Shown here: positions 34,012 through 43,161 of the stretch, in pieces
Layout: each line of letters begins with the position of its first letter
Numbering within the stretch: position 1 is the first letter of the stretch
Notes under the pieces: model-generated
Database searches by the model: none
Seen by the model: the letters and a program-made list of their open reading frames with translations, nothing else
Told to the model about the DNA's origin: nothing
From: GCA-2715965 sp047608975
GTDB lineage: Bacteria; Verrucomicrobiota; Verrucomicrobiia; Limisphaerales; JAYPXF01
Assembly (NCBI GenBank): GCA_047608975.1
Contig: JBLFYM010000001.1
Coordinates: forward strand, 62,001 to 126,000
DNA length: 64,000 nucleotides
Reading direction: 5' to 3'
Program-made: the position numbers and the translations under genes

Positions 34012-35538
34012 ATGCGTGACAGTGATATAGGCACAGTTTATCTGGTTGGTGCGGGGCCCGGCGATGCGGGGCTCCTGACGATGCGCGGGGCGGAATTGAT
34101 TGGTCGGGCGGATGTCTTGGTCTACGACGCGCTCGTCAACCCGGAGTTGCTCAAGCTCGCTCCCGCGGACGCGGAAGTCATTTACGGGGGGAAACGCTCC
34201 AAAGATCACGCTATTCCACAGGGAGAACTGAATCAGCTGCTGGTCGACAAGGCCAAAGAAGGCAAGACGGTCGTCCGCTTGAAAGGCGGCGATTCCTACC
34301 TTTTTGGCCGGGGTGGAGAAGAAGCCGAAGAGTTGGCTGATGGGGGAGTGGAGTTTGAGGTGGTTCCTGGGATTTCCTCTTTTTATGCCGCGCCGAATTA
34401 CGCCGGTATTCCGATTACGCATCGCGAGCATTGTTCAAGCTTTACGGTTTTGACCGGGCACGAAGATCCTACGAAGGACGAGAGCGGTATTGATTGGAAG
34501 AATCTCGCGGAGAATCCCGGCACCAAGGTGGTGCTGATGGGCGTGGAGCGCATCGGATCGATCGCCGAGAAACTGACCGCGAACGGCTTGGCCGCAGATA
34601 CCCCAGTCTGCATGGTGCGCTGGGGTACGCGTGGCGATCAGGAAACGATTGAAGGCACTTTGGCCACGATCGCCGGAATCGTTGAAGATAAGAAATTCAA
34701 GTCGCCGGCAGTGACCGTGATCGGTGGCGTCGTAAAGCTTCGGGAAAAGCTGAACTGGTTCGAGAAGCGCCCGCTGTTCGGAAAGCGCGTGGTCGTGACC
34801 AGGACACGTCAGCAGGCCAGTCAGCTAAGCCGTCAACTCAGCGAGCTCGGGGCAGAGGTTCTGGAGATTCCGACAATCCGGACCACCGCTCCAGACGATC
34901 CGCAGCCTTTGGTCGATGCGCTCATGGGACTCAACTCCTACAGCTGGCTGGTATTCACGAGTCCGAACGGAGTGGAATGGTTCTTCGATTTTTTCTTCAA
35001 GGCTTTCGAAGATCTCCGCGATCTGGGTGGCCCGCGGATTGCGGCGGTCGGACCGGCGACGGCCGAGAAGCTGAAGGCAATGCACCTCAAGGTCGACGTG
35101 ATGCCGGACAAATATGTGACGGCCGACGTGGCGTCTGCGATCGACAAGTTTGAAAGCGTCGAGAATCTCAATGTGCTTTTGCCTCGCGCGCTGGTCGCCA
35201 ATCCAGAGCTGTCCAGGGATTTGGAAGCGCTCGGCGCGATTGTGGATGACGTTCCCTGTTATCAGACGGTTCCGGAAACTGAAGACGTGAACGGAGCGGC
35301 GGCGAAGCTGACAGATCAAGGCGCGGATTGGATCACCTTTACCAGCAGCTCAACCGTGGAGAACTTTCATGCCCGATTTGATCTGCCTGATCTGATCGAG
35401 ACCTATCCTGAAATCAAGCTCGCCTCGATCGGGCCCGAGACCAGTCGCGCGATTCGCGCCCTGAATCTGGAGCCCACCGTGGAGGCGGATGAACACACCA
35501 TCAAAGGCCTGGTTCAGGCGCTGCGATCGGCAGACTGA
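34012..35538 (+). CDS. Uroporphyrinogen-III methyltransferase / uroporphyrinogen-III synthase fusion
   Basis: This is 508 residues from MRDSDIGTVYLVGAGPGDAG (the frame is open 39 codons further upstream, without protein character). Residues 1-250 are a CobA/SUMT domain: 'GTVYLVGAGPGDAGLLTMRG' (SAM site), 'VVRLKGGDSYLFGRGGEEAE' and 'VPGISSFYAAPNYAGIPITH'. Residues about 260-505 are HemD: 'KRVVVTRTRQQASQLSRQLS', 'WLVFTSPNGVEWFFDFFFKA', 'DWITFTSSSTVENF'. The first domain makes precorrin-2 for siroheme/B12 and the second closes the tetrapyrrole ring. This fusion is common in Verrucomicrobia, Bacillota and others. No other heme gene is adjacent. Confidence 0.93.
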   Translation: MRDSDIGTVYLVGAGPGDAGLLTMRGAELIGRADVLVYDALVNPELLKLAPADAEVIYGGKRSKDHAIPQGELNQLLVDKAKEGKTVVRLKGGDSYLFGRGGEEAEELADGGVEFEVVPGISSFYAAPNYAGIPITHREHCSSFTVLTGHEDPTKDESGIDWKNLAENPGTKVVLMGVERIGSIAEKLTANGLAADTPVCMVRWGTRGDQETIEGTLATIAGIVEDKKFKSPAVTVIGGVVKLREKLNWFEKRPLFGKRVVVTRTRQQASQLSRQLSELGAEVLEIPTIRTTAPDDPQPLVDALMGLNSYSWLVFTSPNGVEWFFDFFFKAFEDLRDLGGPRIAAVGPATAEKLKAMHLKVDVMPDKYVTADVASAIDKFESVENLNVLLPRALVANPELSRDLEALGAIVDDVPCYQTVPETEDVNGAAAKLTDQGADWITFTSSSTVENFHARFDLPDLIETYPEIKLASIGPETSRAIRALNLEPTVEADEHTIKGLVQALRSAD

Positions 35539-35606
35539 AAGCAAGTTGGAGTTCACGCTTCGGCGTGTTTCGGGCTGATAAGCCCGAACGAGTTTGGGCC
35601 GGCACA

Positions 35607-36542
35607 CTACTCTAAGAGCAAGCCGGTCCGTATTCCACGGGTGCTGACCAGAAGTCGTTCGAGATCGAGTTCTTCCATGATCGCGAGATAGATCGCGGCA
35701 CCGAACGGAATTACATCGGCCCGTTCGGCTGGGATTCCGCGCAATTCCTTTCGCTGTGCGAGCGGTAGGTTCCACAATTTCTCGTTCAGCTCGCGGAGCA
35801 GGGGACGTGCAAACACAGTTGCCTCCAGTTGCGCGCGATCGAACTCATCGGTCTCGTGGTACATCCGGGCAAGAAAAGTGGTGGTTCCGCCAACCCCAAC
35901 GATGTCTGAGAGATCTGCGGCTTCCTGATGCAGTCCCGAGCTGACGATCGGCTCCGATCTGAGGAATTGCCTCACGAGGTCGCAGCATTGTTCCAATCCC
36001 GCGGTTCCGGGCGGATCGTCGAATGAGGCGGTGGACATCGTGCGAACAGATCCAAGGGGAACGCTGATCGAGAAGTTGGGTTGCTCGTCCTGTCCAATGA
36101 TGAACTCGGTGCTGCCACCGCCGACGTCGGCAACAAAGATCGTATCCGCCAGACCCGGTTGGGATCGGACGCCGCGATACACCAAGGCGGCCTCACGCTC
36201 GCCGCTGATGATCTCCGGTTCCTGACCGGAAACATCTGCGATCGCCTTGCGGAACTCTTCGTGGTTCTCGGCGTCCCGCGCGGCGCTGGTGGCAATAATC
36301 TTGAAGGAGGGGGAATTGAGCGTGGAGGCAGTGCTTAGAAATCCTTCGATGACTTCCGCCGTGCGGGCGATGGCATCCGGTCGAAGTCGCTTGGTTTCAT
36401 AGAGGCCGCGACCGAGTCGGGTCTGCGTGCTTCGTTCAAACAGCGGTTCAATCTGTTGCTGGTTGTCGATGCGGGCGACCAGCACCTTCACGGAGTTCGT
36501 TCCGATGTCGATGACGGTGCGTACCTGAGATTCCTCTGCCAT
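35607..36542 (-). CDS. ppx: Ppx/GppA-family exopolyphosphatase
   Basis: This is 311 residues, the short form of the family (about 300, N-terminal two actin-like domains only). 'TVIDIGTNSVKVLVARIDNQ' is the phosphate-1 loop; 'SGEREAALVYRGVRSQPGLA', then 'FVADVGGGSTEFIIGQDEQP' with the phosphate-2 GGGST; 'SVPLGSVRTM' and 'GVGGTTTFLARM' complete the fold. It hydrolyses polyphosphate and/or pppGpp. It lies 45 bases after the second kinase-like gene on the same strand, the last gene of a three-gene unit. Confidence 0.9.
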   Translation of the reverse strand: MAEESQVRTVIDIGTNSVKVLVARIDNQQQIEPLFERSTQTRLGRGLYETKRLRPDAIARTAEVIEGFLSTASTLNSPSFKIIATSAARDAENHEEFRKAIADVSGQEPEIISGEREAALVYRGVRSQPGLADTIFVADVGGGSTEFIIGQDEQPNFSISVPLGSVRTMSTASFDDPPGTAGLEQCCDLVRQFLRSEPIVSSGLHQEAADLSDIVGVGGTTTFLARMYHETDEFDRAQLEATVFARPLLRELNEKLWNLPLAQRKELRGIPAERADVIPFGAAIYLAIMEELDLERLLVSTRGIRTGLLLE

Positions 36543-36587
36543 GGCCGGAGCAATTTTGGGGGACGGATAGCGGATGTGGAAAACGGA

Positions 36588-37355
36588 CTATTTCCGCAGG
36601 ATAGTGGTGATCTTTCGCCGGAGAAGGCGTTGGATTTTCTCCGCGGGCTGTTCGGCGTTCACGATGCTGAATTTGTATATTTCCTGGAGGTGAAGAAACG
36701 CGTCGACGAGCAGTCCCTGGTATCCCAGGAAGCTGTCGAACATGTCGCGTGACAGGCCCAGATCCATGCCGCTTTCCCAGTAGTCGAGTGACTGGTTCTT
36801 GGCGAAATTCCGCTGCACCAATGTTTCCGGAGTGGTCTGCAGATAGAACACCCCGTCGGGTTCCAGCGCGATGTCGTAGAGATTTCGCAGCCACGCGATA
36901 TCCATGCCGCGCACCAGATCTCGAGCCATCAACGTGTAGATGTAGCGGTCGGCCAGCACGATCGATCCGGCCTTCAACGCCGGAATGATCAGGTTCTCCA
37001 ACTGATCCGCGAAGTCGGTCGCGTAGAAAAGACTGAGGGTGGTTCGGCTGAGGATGTTGCCTTCCTGCGCCGTCTGAAGTTCCTCGCTGACGAGCGAGGA
37101 ACGCTTCAAACCGACCTGCACCGTCGAATGTCCGCCGCCTTCAAGCCATTCCACGAGTTCGTTGATCTGGGTGGAGCGACCGGAGCCGTCCGCTCCCTCA
37201 ATGACGAAGAGCTTTCCCGCGAGCTTGCGCAAATCTACGCCCGGGATGCCGTGACCGTAGAAACGCTTGGCTGAACGTCCGGGGATTACAACGTCCAGAT
37301 TGGGGTTGATGGTCCGCTTGCGCTTCGTTTTGGAAGTCGTCGTCCGCGTAGCCAT
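36588..37355 (-). CDS. Thymidylate-kinase-like protein with Walker A Lys to Arg
   Basis: This is 255 residues. A basic N-terminal extension of about 45 residues (MATRTTTSKTKRKRTINPNL) precedes the P-loop 'FVIEGADGSGRSTQINELVE' (50-69), where the Walker A lysine is replaced by arginine (Arg60, codon CGC). 'LSLFYATDFADQLENLIIPA' and the DRY motif 'VLADRYIYTLMARDLVRGMD' (Asp136) follow, then 'YWESGMDLGLSRDMFDSFLG'. The TMK motif S-x-AYQG after DRY is absent. Only 3 bases separate it from the canonical paralogue upstream. It may be a kinase with altered turnover or a non-catalytic partner of the first copy. Assignment to dTMP is not supported by the binding residues. Confidence 0.8.
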   Translation of the reverse strand: MATRTTTSKTKRKRTINPNLDVVIPGRSAKRFYGHGIPGVDLRKLAGKLFVIEGADGSGRSTQINELVEWLEGGGHSTVQVGLKRSSLVSEELQTAQEGNILSRTTLSLFYATDFADQLENLIIPALKAGSIVLADRYIYTLMARDLVRGMDIAWLRNLYDIALEPDGVFYLQTTPETLVQRNFAKNQSLDYWESGMDLGLSRDMFDSFLGYQGLLVDAFLHLQEIYKFSIVNAEQPAEKIQRLLRRKITTILRK

Positions 37356-37358
37356 GGT

Positions 37359-38042
37359 TCAGCTGCCGGTGGCAAATTGTTCGAGATCGATCTTGTCCGC
37401 GACCAGTCGACGCACGAGGGCCTGCTGCGGTTCGATGCTGTCGTTGGCGTCCATGACGGTGAATTTGTATTCCGAACTCATGGCCAGATACTGTTCCAGC
37501 ATTCGGCCCTGAAAGATTCGGAAACTCTCTTCGATGTCGGTGGACAGGTTGAGATCCATTCCTGCCTCAAAATACTTCAATTGCGGACGCCCATCGAGGA
37601 TCCGTGCCAGAGAAACCTCCAGGCGGGCCTGAAAGAAGAACGTCACGTCTGGCTTTGCGGCAAATCTATAAAGGCCACGTACCCAGTCAGGCGGCACGCC
37701 GCGAACAACATCACGTGCAAAGGCTGTGTAGGCGTAGCGGTCACAGAGCACGAGGTAGCCGGCGCGGAGCAGGGGAACCAGTTGGCGCTCGTAACGATCG
37801 GCGAAGTCCGTGGCGTGAATCAGGCTAAAGGTCGTGGGTGTCAACAGGGTACGGTTTTTACCCTTGCTGGTGGCGCTCTTCACGAGCTTGGAGGAGTTCC
37901 ATTCGGAGAAGTAAACCTTGAGGCCGGAGAGTTCGAGCCAGCGTTTCAATAGGTAAATCTGGGTGGACTTCCCGGAACCATCCAAACCCTCAACAGCAAT
38001 CAACCTGCCAGGAAAACCCAATTCACCAAACGTCTTGTTCAT
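37359..38042 (-). CDS. Thymidylate-kinase-like protein (canonical P-loop)
   Basis: This is 227 residues from MNKTFGELGFPGRLIAVEGL (ATG 38042-38040). P-loop 'EGLDGSGKSTQIYLLKRW' with Lys25, 'SLIHATDFADRYERQLVPLL', DRY at 101-103 in 'LCDRYAYTAFARDVVRGVPP', and 'YFEAGMDLNLSTDIEESFRI'. As in its neighbour, the residues after DRY (AYTAFARDVVRG) differ from TMK's 'YxxSSxAYQG', so the acceptor may not be dTMP. Together with the arginine-bearing paralogue and ppx it forms a compact unit. It is divergent from the DUF1501 gene at 38164 with a 121-base gap. Confidence 0.85.
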   Translation of the reverse strand: MNKTFGELGFPGRLIAVEGLDGSGKSTQIYLLKRWLELSGLKVYFSEWNSSKLVKSATSKGKNRTLLTPTTFSLIHATDFADRYERQLVPLLRAGYLVLCDRYAYTAFARDVVRGVPPDWVRGLYRFAAKPDVTFFFQARLEVSLARILDGRPQLKYFEAGMDLNLSTDIEESFRIFQGRMLEQYLAMSSEYKFTVMDANDSIEPQQALVRRLVADKIDLEQFATGS

Positions 38043-38163
38043 CCGATAGGTTTTTGAGCCTAAGTAGAGGCTTGCGGAATGACAAAGCAAAACCGAGTTG
38101 GAGGAGATGAGAAGCAGAGTTCGCGCTTGCAAATGGGCAGTTCTGATTTTGAATGGACTCCTG

Positions 38164-39561
38164 ATGTCTGCTGAACCAGCTAGTTTCAAATTTTCCCGGC
38201 GCGGGATTCTCCGCGCGGGGGCGTTGGGCGTTGCGGGCATCACCTTGGCTGATGTGTTGCGGCTGGAAGCGGCGGCGGGAATTCGTTCGTCACACAAGGC
38301 AGTGATCAACGTGCATCTCGATGGCGGTCCTCCGCAAATGGATCTCATCGATCCCAAGCCGGACGCGCCGCGCGAACAACGGGGGGAGTTTGAATCCATT
38401 TCGACCAACGTGCCCGGTATTCATCTGACCGAGCTGATGCCGCAGATGGCGAAAGCGGCGGACAAGTTTGTCTTTCTGCGGTCACTGGTCGGAGCGGCCG
38501 GCCGCCACGACGCGTTTCAATGTCAGTCCGGGTTTAGCTTCAAGGATCTGTCCGGAATCGGTGGCCGTCCGGCGATGGGCTGTGTGGTGTCACAGCTGCA
38601 AGGCCAACCTACGGACGCGATGCCCGCCTTCGTCGATTTGATGCAAGGCCGCCCCTTGGCGCGAAATAGTGCCCGCCCGGGTTTTCTGGGGCCTGCCTAT
38701 CGGCCGTTCCGACCGGATCTGTCCCACTTGTTCAAGCGTCAGTTGGAACCGGGGATGCAGAGCGAGTTGGCGCGCCTCGGGAATAATCACACGCTGCAGC
38801 TTGAACTCACGGAAGGACTTACCGTGGGGCGGCTGGAAGGTCGCATGTCACTTGCCAAGGATTTTGATCTGCTCCGTCGCAACGTCGATCGAAGTGGTTC
38901 GATGGAAGCATTGGACAAGTTTTCCCAACAGGCTTTGGGTATTCTGACATCCGGCCGGGTGGCCCGGGCGCTTGATCTGGAATCAGAGGATCGCCGGGTG
39001 TTGGACCGGTTTTCGCCGCGCATGAAGCGGGTTGATCCCACGCATTACACCACTGAGGGACCCGGTGCGGCGCGGAAGTTCTTGCTGGCCCGGCGGATGG
39101 TCGAGGCCGGCGCGCGATGTGTCAGCATTTCCCTCAGCGATTTCGACACACATCGGTCGAATGCCGAGCGAATGAGATTTCTCGGTCCGCTGATGGATCA
39201 TTCGTTGGCCGCGCTCGTTTCAGATCTGGAAGAGCGCGGAATGCTCGACGATGTGATGATCATCGCCTGGGGCGAGTTTGGTCGCACACCCAAGGTGAAT
39301 GACAAGGGCGGGCGGGATCACTGGCCGCGCGTGGCGATGGGAATCATGGCAGGCGGAGGGATTCGCGGCGGACAGGTGATCGGCTCCACCGATAAATACG
39401 CGTCGGAAGCGACCAGCAGCCCCGTGCATTATCAGGACGTCATCGCGACGCTCTATCAGCATCTCGGGATTGATGCGCGGAATGTGACGCTTACGGACAC
39501 GACGGGCCGACCTCAGTATCTCGTGGATATCGGCGCACCGATCGCCCGGCTCTTCGCGTAG
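38164..39561 (+). CDS. DUF1501 protein, Tat-exported, unpaired
   Basis: This is 465 residues. The chosen start MSAEPASFKFSRRGILRAG gives a twin-arginine signal (FSRRGILRAG at about 10-19) followed by 'ALGVAGITLADVLRLEAAAG'. Body: 'KAVINVHLDGGPPQMDLIDP', 'VSISLSDFDTHRSNAERMRF', 'MIIAWGEFGRTPKVNDKGG', 'RDHWPRVAMGIMAGGGIRGG'. The frame is open 22 codons further up. Unlike the copy at 17099, no DUF1549/1553 partner is next to it. It belongs to the same fold clan of alkaline-phosphatase-like proteins. A bidirectional terminator follows at 39668. Confidence 0.9.
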   Translation: MSAEPASFKFSRRGILRAGALGVAGITLADVLRLEAAAGIRSSHKAVINVHLDGGPPQMDLIDPKPDAPREQRGEFESISTNVPGIHLTELMPQMAKAADKFVFLRSLVGAAGRHDAFQCQSGFSFKDLSGIGGRPAMGCVVSQLQGQPTDAMPAFVDLMQGRPLARNSARPGFLGPAYRPFRPDLSHLFKRQLEPGMQSELARLGNNHTLQLELTEGLTVGRLEGRMSLAKDFDLLRRNVDRSGSMEALDKFSQQALGILTSGRVARALDLESEDRRVLDRFSPRMKRVDPTHYTTEGPGAARKFLLARRMVEAGARCVSISLSDFDTHRSNAERMRFLGPLMDHSLAALVSDLEERGMLDDVMIIAWGEFGRTPKVNDKGGRDHWPRVAMGIMAGGGIRGGQVIGSTDKYASEATSSPVHYQDVIATLYQHLGIDARNVTLTDTTGRPQYLVDIGAPIARLFA

Positions 39562-39667
39562 TCGTTACCTCGGGGTAGCAGCGAGCGTGAGCGAGCAGGT
39601 CTTTGCGGTGAAATCCACTCGCTCACGCCCCAGTGGACATTGGCTTTCCCTGATGCTCCCGCATCAA

Positions 39668-39699
39668 AAAAACGCGCCGGGTGATACCCGGCGCGTTTT
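39668..39699. terminator. Bidirectional rho-independent terminator
   Basis: AAAACGCGCCGGGT-GAT-ACCCGGCGCGTTTT-type perfect hairpin (39668-39699), with A and T runs on both sides, between the convergent DUF1501 gene (stop 39561) and the cupin gene (stop 39739). It can stop both transcripts. Confidence 0.85.
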
Positions 39700-39738
39700 G
39701 CAATTCGCTCAATCGTTTTTCGAACTGTCGAAGAACGA

Positions 39739-40992
39739 TTACTTGTAGGCACCCATGGCGGGCGCGTCGGGATTGACCTCAGGGCCGAAGTATCGGAGAC
39801 AGACGAGGGGCTCGGTGGTGCTGGTGTTCTCGAAGGTGACTCCGGATTTTGCCCCGGCTTCGGTACAGAAGTACTCGTCCTCAGTAAGCTCGGTGAAGCG
39901 GATGAGTTTCGGACTGTTCAACGGCTGGCCATTGATCGTGCCTTTGCCCTGCGTGCAGACGAGACCGTAGGCACCTTTGTCGGTGATCGTGCATTTCTGG
40001 CCGGGATCGACCGTCAATTCCTTGGCGGTGAAGTATTGCGTCTTCTTGATGCGACCGTAGACGATCCAACGATCGACATAGCCTTCAGCGGCGGTGTCGG
40101 CGACGGGGATCGGTTCGAGGTAGTGGTTGTCCTTGAAGTTTGGATCGCAGTTTCCTTCCCAATCGAGCTGGTTGACGATGAAGTCCAGATCCTTGTGTTT
40201 GGACTTGGGCATGTCCTTGACCAGGAGACTCCAGGGTACTTCGCGGCCTTCCACGAGTGACTGATACATTCCGAAGACATCTGAACCCCATTGTGGTTCG
40301 TAGGTGCAGAGTGAACCGGGAGCGTGCAGGACACAGGGCGGAATCAACCAGCCGGTGCCGGGCTTCAGGCGGTAGGCTCGGCTGAGGTCCAAGATGCCGT
40401 TGTCACCTTTGTTCCAGTTCTCCAGGCACTTCCGGACCTGAGCCTTGGTGGTACCGGGTTCCAGCCCCATGAAGGTGTAAGGGAAGTTGTTGCCCACGTT
40501 GTTGTGCTGGGGCGGAAAGTAGTAGGATTCGGGTTTGCCTTCCTGCTTCACCAGCTTCGCCTGCGCGGCGCTTTGATGCATGTGATGCGGGATTGGGCCC
40601 ATGTTGTCGAAGAACTTGGAGTAGACCGGCCACTTGCCATACTTCTTCCAAATCTTGCTGCCGATGATCGTGGGGCCGCATTCCGACACGGCTTGGCGCA
40701 GGGTGAAGCGGCGCTTGCCGGCGACGACGTAGCTGAGGCCTTCGTCAGGGGTGCGATTGTCGTTTGCCGCCTCAGTGGTGGAGCCGAACCAGCGTTCGTC
40801 GATGCCGCCGCGATTCAGCCCGTAAGCGTAGGTGTCATCCGGGTGAAGTTTCAGCCGCAGTCCGGGTTGCAGGAAAGAGCGGGGGACCCAACAAGGAGCG
40901 AGCCGCAGGAGTCCTCCGGTTTCTTCAAGGCAGGCATCGACGATTTTTCCGACGCCCTTTTTGACTGTCTTTAATGAAGTAACTGTATTCAT
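39739..40992 (-). CDS. Mannose-6-phosphate isomerase-like cupin protein
   Basis: This is 417 residues, cytoplasmic, no signal. 'PIPHHMHQSAAQAKLVKQEG' (about 145-165) has the His-x-His of a type I PMI or cupin metal site, with a downstream Glu in 'KPESYYFPPQ'. 'GWLIPPCVLHAPGSLCTYEPQ' is a second cupin-type strand pair with His, and the C-terminal half adds 'TIDDKGAYGLVCTQGKGTI'-like beta strands. The N-terminal 'RLKLHPDDTYAYGLNRGGID' is shared with large PMI-like proteins of PVC bacteria. Substrate is unknown; a sugar isomerase or a sugar-binding cupin would fit. No operon partner. Confidence 0.65.
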   Translation of the reverse strand: MNTVTSLKTVKKGVGKIVDACLEETGGLLRLAPCWVPRSFLQPGLRLKLHPDDTYAYGLNRGGIDERWFGSTTEAANDNRTPDEGLSYVVAGKRRFTLRQAVSECGPTIIGSKIWKKYGKWPVYSKFFDNMGPIPHHMHQSAAQAKLVKQEGKPESYYFPPQHNNVGNNFPYTFMGLEPGTTKAQVRKCLENWNKGDNGILDLSRAYRLKPGTGWLIPPCVLHAPGSLCTYEPQWGSDVFGMYQSLVEGREVPWSLLVKDMPKSKHKDLDFIVNQLDWEGNCDPNFKDNHYLEPIPVADTAAEGYVDRWIVYGRIKKTQYFTAKELTVDPGQKCTITDKGAYGLVCTQGKGTINGQPLNSPKLIRFTELTEDEYFCTEAGAKSGVTFENTSTTEPLVCLRYFGPEVNPDAPAMGAYK

Positions 40993-41078
40993 GAATTTGT
41001 GCGCGGGAGCGTGTCAGAAATGAAAAAAGGTGACAAGTTTTGGTGGTGCGGTGCTGGAATTGCTGTCTTCCGATTCGG

Positions 41079-41792
41079 CTACATCCACCAATGCGTCAGG
41101 ACGGGGGCCACGATCAACGCGGGTAGGTAGTTTGCCAGCGGAACCCGGCCGACGCCGAGGATGACGAGAATGATCGGCAAGATCAGCATGCCACCGGTGA
41201 CCTGGATCGACCTGAGCATTTCGGGGTCGAGGTGGGGCGCGATCACGCCGGCGCAGAGCGTGAGCGTTCCTTGGTAGGATATGACCGGAACGGCGGCCAA
41301 AGCGGCACCCCAACCGAACATGGCGGTGAAGCCGATGGTGGCAGTTCCGTCCATGATGCCTTTCACAGCAAGAATGTTGTAGTCCCCGTGGAGACCGTCC
41401 TGAATCGAACCGATGATCGCCATGGGACCGACACAGAACAGGATCGTGCAGGTGACGAAGCCTTCATTGAATTTGTTGTTGCTGGTGTCGCTCCCAGCCA
41501 TCTTTTCCTTCGCATACTCGCCCAGCTTGTTTAGACCTTTTTGAAGCCGAAGCAGCATCCCGATCGCGTTTCCGAGCACCATTGACAGCATCGCGATGCC
41601 GAACTGGCCGAGACCGTGCAGGAAGCCGCCATGAAGTCCGGCGAACATCATCTGGGTCGCGACGAAGAGGGTGGCGAGAACCAGGAGCAGTTTGATTTTT
41701 CCCTGCACCGCCGGGGTGATTCGTTCAGCGGCGAAGGCTCCGATGAGCCCGCCGAGAATGATGCACACGCCGTTGATAAGAGTTCCGATCAC
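41079..41792 (-). CDS. DUF554 membrane protein
   Basis: This is 237 residues using a GTG start at 41792-41790 ('MIGTLINGVCIILGGLIGAF'), which gives the family's usual length and N-terminus; the open frame 46 codons upstream is not protein-like. Seven hydrophobic segments, including 'LLVLATLFVATQMMFAGLHG', 'GFVTCTILFCVGPMAIIGSI' and 'LQDGLHGDYNILAVKGIMDG' with the conserved KxxxDG. DUF554 (YqgA-type) proteins are inner-membrane proteins of unknown function, possibly transporters. Stand-alone. Confidence 0.88.
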   Translation of the reverse strand: MIGTLINGVCIILGGLIGAFAAERITPAVQGKIKLLLVLATLFVATQMMFAGLHGGFLHGLGQFGIAMLSMVLGNAIGMLLRLQKGLNKLGEYAKEKMAGSDTSNNKFNEGFVTCTILFCVGPMAIIGSIQDGLHGDYNILAVKGIMDGTATIGFTAMFGWGAALAAVPVISYQGTLTLCAGVIAPHLDPEMLRSIQVTGGMLILPIILVILGVGRVPLANYLPALIVAPVLTHWWM

Positions 41793-41952
41793 GCAGCAAA
41801 CTGAATCATGCCTGCCAAAACGCTGAAAGCTGAATTTGCTCCGGGCAATGCTCTTCGTTCTCCTGCGCTTGCCCTGCTGACTGACTTGAATTCCGCAGAG
41901 TTTGCAAATCCTGCCGCTGTGGATTACCACACTCCTCCAAATGCGTTTCGAT

Positions 41953-42642
41953 ATGAGCGATCTCGAATACCTGAGCGAATTGGGCCCGGTGGCCTATCTC
42001 CTCGCTGCGCTTTGCCTCTTCGTAGTGGCGATCGGGAGATTGACCAAGAACCGACCCCGGTCCCGATTGCCAACCATCATCACCGGTATTCTCGGAATTG
42101 CTGTCGGCGTCATGGCCTGTTACGGATTTACCCGCATTGCCCGGCTGCAGGTCGTTTCCAAAAGTGACTATCAACGACTGCGAGAGGAACAGCGAAACAA
42201 CCGATACCGACGATTCCAACGGCAGCAGATTTCTCAGCCACGCGATCAGGGGGAACGTCCTCGCTACGGTGGGCGGATGGATCTGGTGGAACGCGTGCGC
42301 AAGCTTTCCGCATTGACCGGCGGTGTGAATCTGGAGCTTGAGACTTCGAAAGCAGTTGCGATTTCTACCATGCTGGAAGCAATTGCCTCCCGTCCCACGA
42401 TCACAAACGAGGAGGCCAATGAGATGATTGAGGAACTCCGGGGCAAGCTGACACCGGGGCAGTGGCAGTTGGTGAACGGCTTTTCACTGCCGCGGGAAAT
42501 GAGCGCACTGACTGGTCGACAGCGAGCTGATGGGAACCCATTTTTTTCGGAAACAGACGCGAAGTTGATCCACGATTTCCGTGAACGATATTCGGCTGAC
42601 ACCGCCCCAGTCCGCTCACTCTCCGAAATTCTCGATCGCTGA
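41953..42642 (+). CDS. Hypothetical membrane protein
   Basis: This is 229 residues from MSDLEYLSELGPVAYLLAAL (ATG 41953). Two membrane segments lie at about 12-30 and 43-62 ('TIITGILGIAVGVMACYGFT'). A basic, Gln/Arg-rich linker follows ('RLREEQRNNRYRRFQRQQI'), then an acidic helical C-terminus ('NEEANEMIEELRGKLTPGQW', 'LVNGFSLPREMSALTGRQRA'). No motif is recognised. It sits between the DUF554 gene (divergent) and the heme lipoprotein (convergent). Confidence 0.55.
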   Translation: MSDLEYLSELGPVAYLLAALCLFVVAIGRLTKNRPRSRLPTIITGILGIAVGVMACYGFTRIARLQVVSKSDYQRLREEQRNNRYRRFQRQQISQPRDQGERPRYGGRMDLVERVRKLSALTGGVNLELETSKAVAISTMLEAIASRPTITNEEANEMIEELRGKLTPGQWQLVNGFSLPREMSALTGRQRADGNPFFSETDAKLIHDFRERYSADTAPVRSLSEILDR

Positions 42643-42674
42643 GCGATGGGCGGATGCCCCGGCCGCGATCCGCG

Positions 42675-43085
42675 TCACAGCGGAGTCAGCTTGATCGTCG
42701 TGTTACCCAGCACGGTATGGCAGGATGTGCACTGTGCCTGAAGGCCTTTGAATCCCGCTGCGAGTGCCTTGCTGTCTCTGGCTTCAATCGATTTCTCCAG
42801 CTGCGCAATCGGCCCGGCCTTCAACACGGCCAGGAGCGGGAGCAGATCCAACTTTTCTCCGTTGGCCGCTTTGCGGGTGGTCCGGGAGTTGATCGCCGTC
42901 TCAACCTCGGTTGTCATGCTGCGCAGCGACGCGAGCGCGGTCGCCCAGTCGCCGGCCAGGCTGGCCTTGGACGCAGCGGCGAGAGCAAGATCAGCGAGGC
43001 GCATGTGTTTGCGGGTCTTGGTGGTGCAGCCGGTCAACAGCAGCACACCGGCGAGACAGACGACACAGATGGCGTGTTTGTACAT
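42675..43085 (-). CDS. Single-heme lipoprotein, cytochrome c'-like
   Basis: This is 136 residues from MYKHAICVVCLAGVLLLTGC: a lipoprotein signal with Cys20 as the lipid site. The mature part is four-helix-like ('RLADLALAAASKASLAGDWA', 'KLDLLPLLAVLKAGPIAQLE') and ends in 'AQCTSCHTVLGNTTIKL' with a CTSCH heme motif near the C-terminus, the layout of class II cytochromes c. It would face the periplasm. The role (electron transfer or gas binding) is not evident. It converges on the hypothetical gene at 41953. Confidence 0.8.
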   Translation of the reverse strand: MYKHAICVVCLAGVLLLTGCTTKTRKHMRLADLALAAASKASLAGDWATALASLRSMTTEVETAINSRTTRKAANGEKLDLLPLLAVLKAGPIAQLEKSIEARDSKALAAGFKGLQAQCTSCHTVLGNTTIKLTPL

Positions 43086-43161
43086 TGAAAAAAGATGTCG
43101 GTCGGCTTTGACACCGACCGACACACAGTCGGACTAAAACGGTTGTGCGGGCAAGCGGAGC

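Noticed and set aside
36588..38042. Calling both kinase-like genes tmk (thymidylate kinase)
   Set aside because: The residues following DRY that bind dTMP are not conserved, and one copy has Arg in place of the Walker A Lys; the symbol would overstate function.
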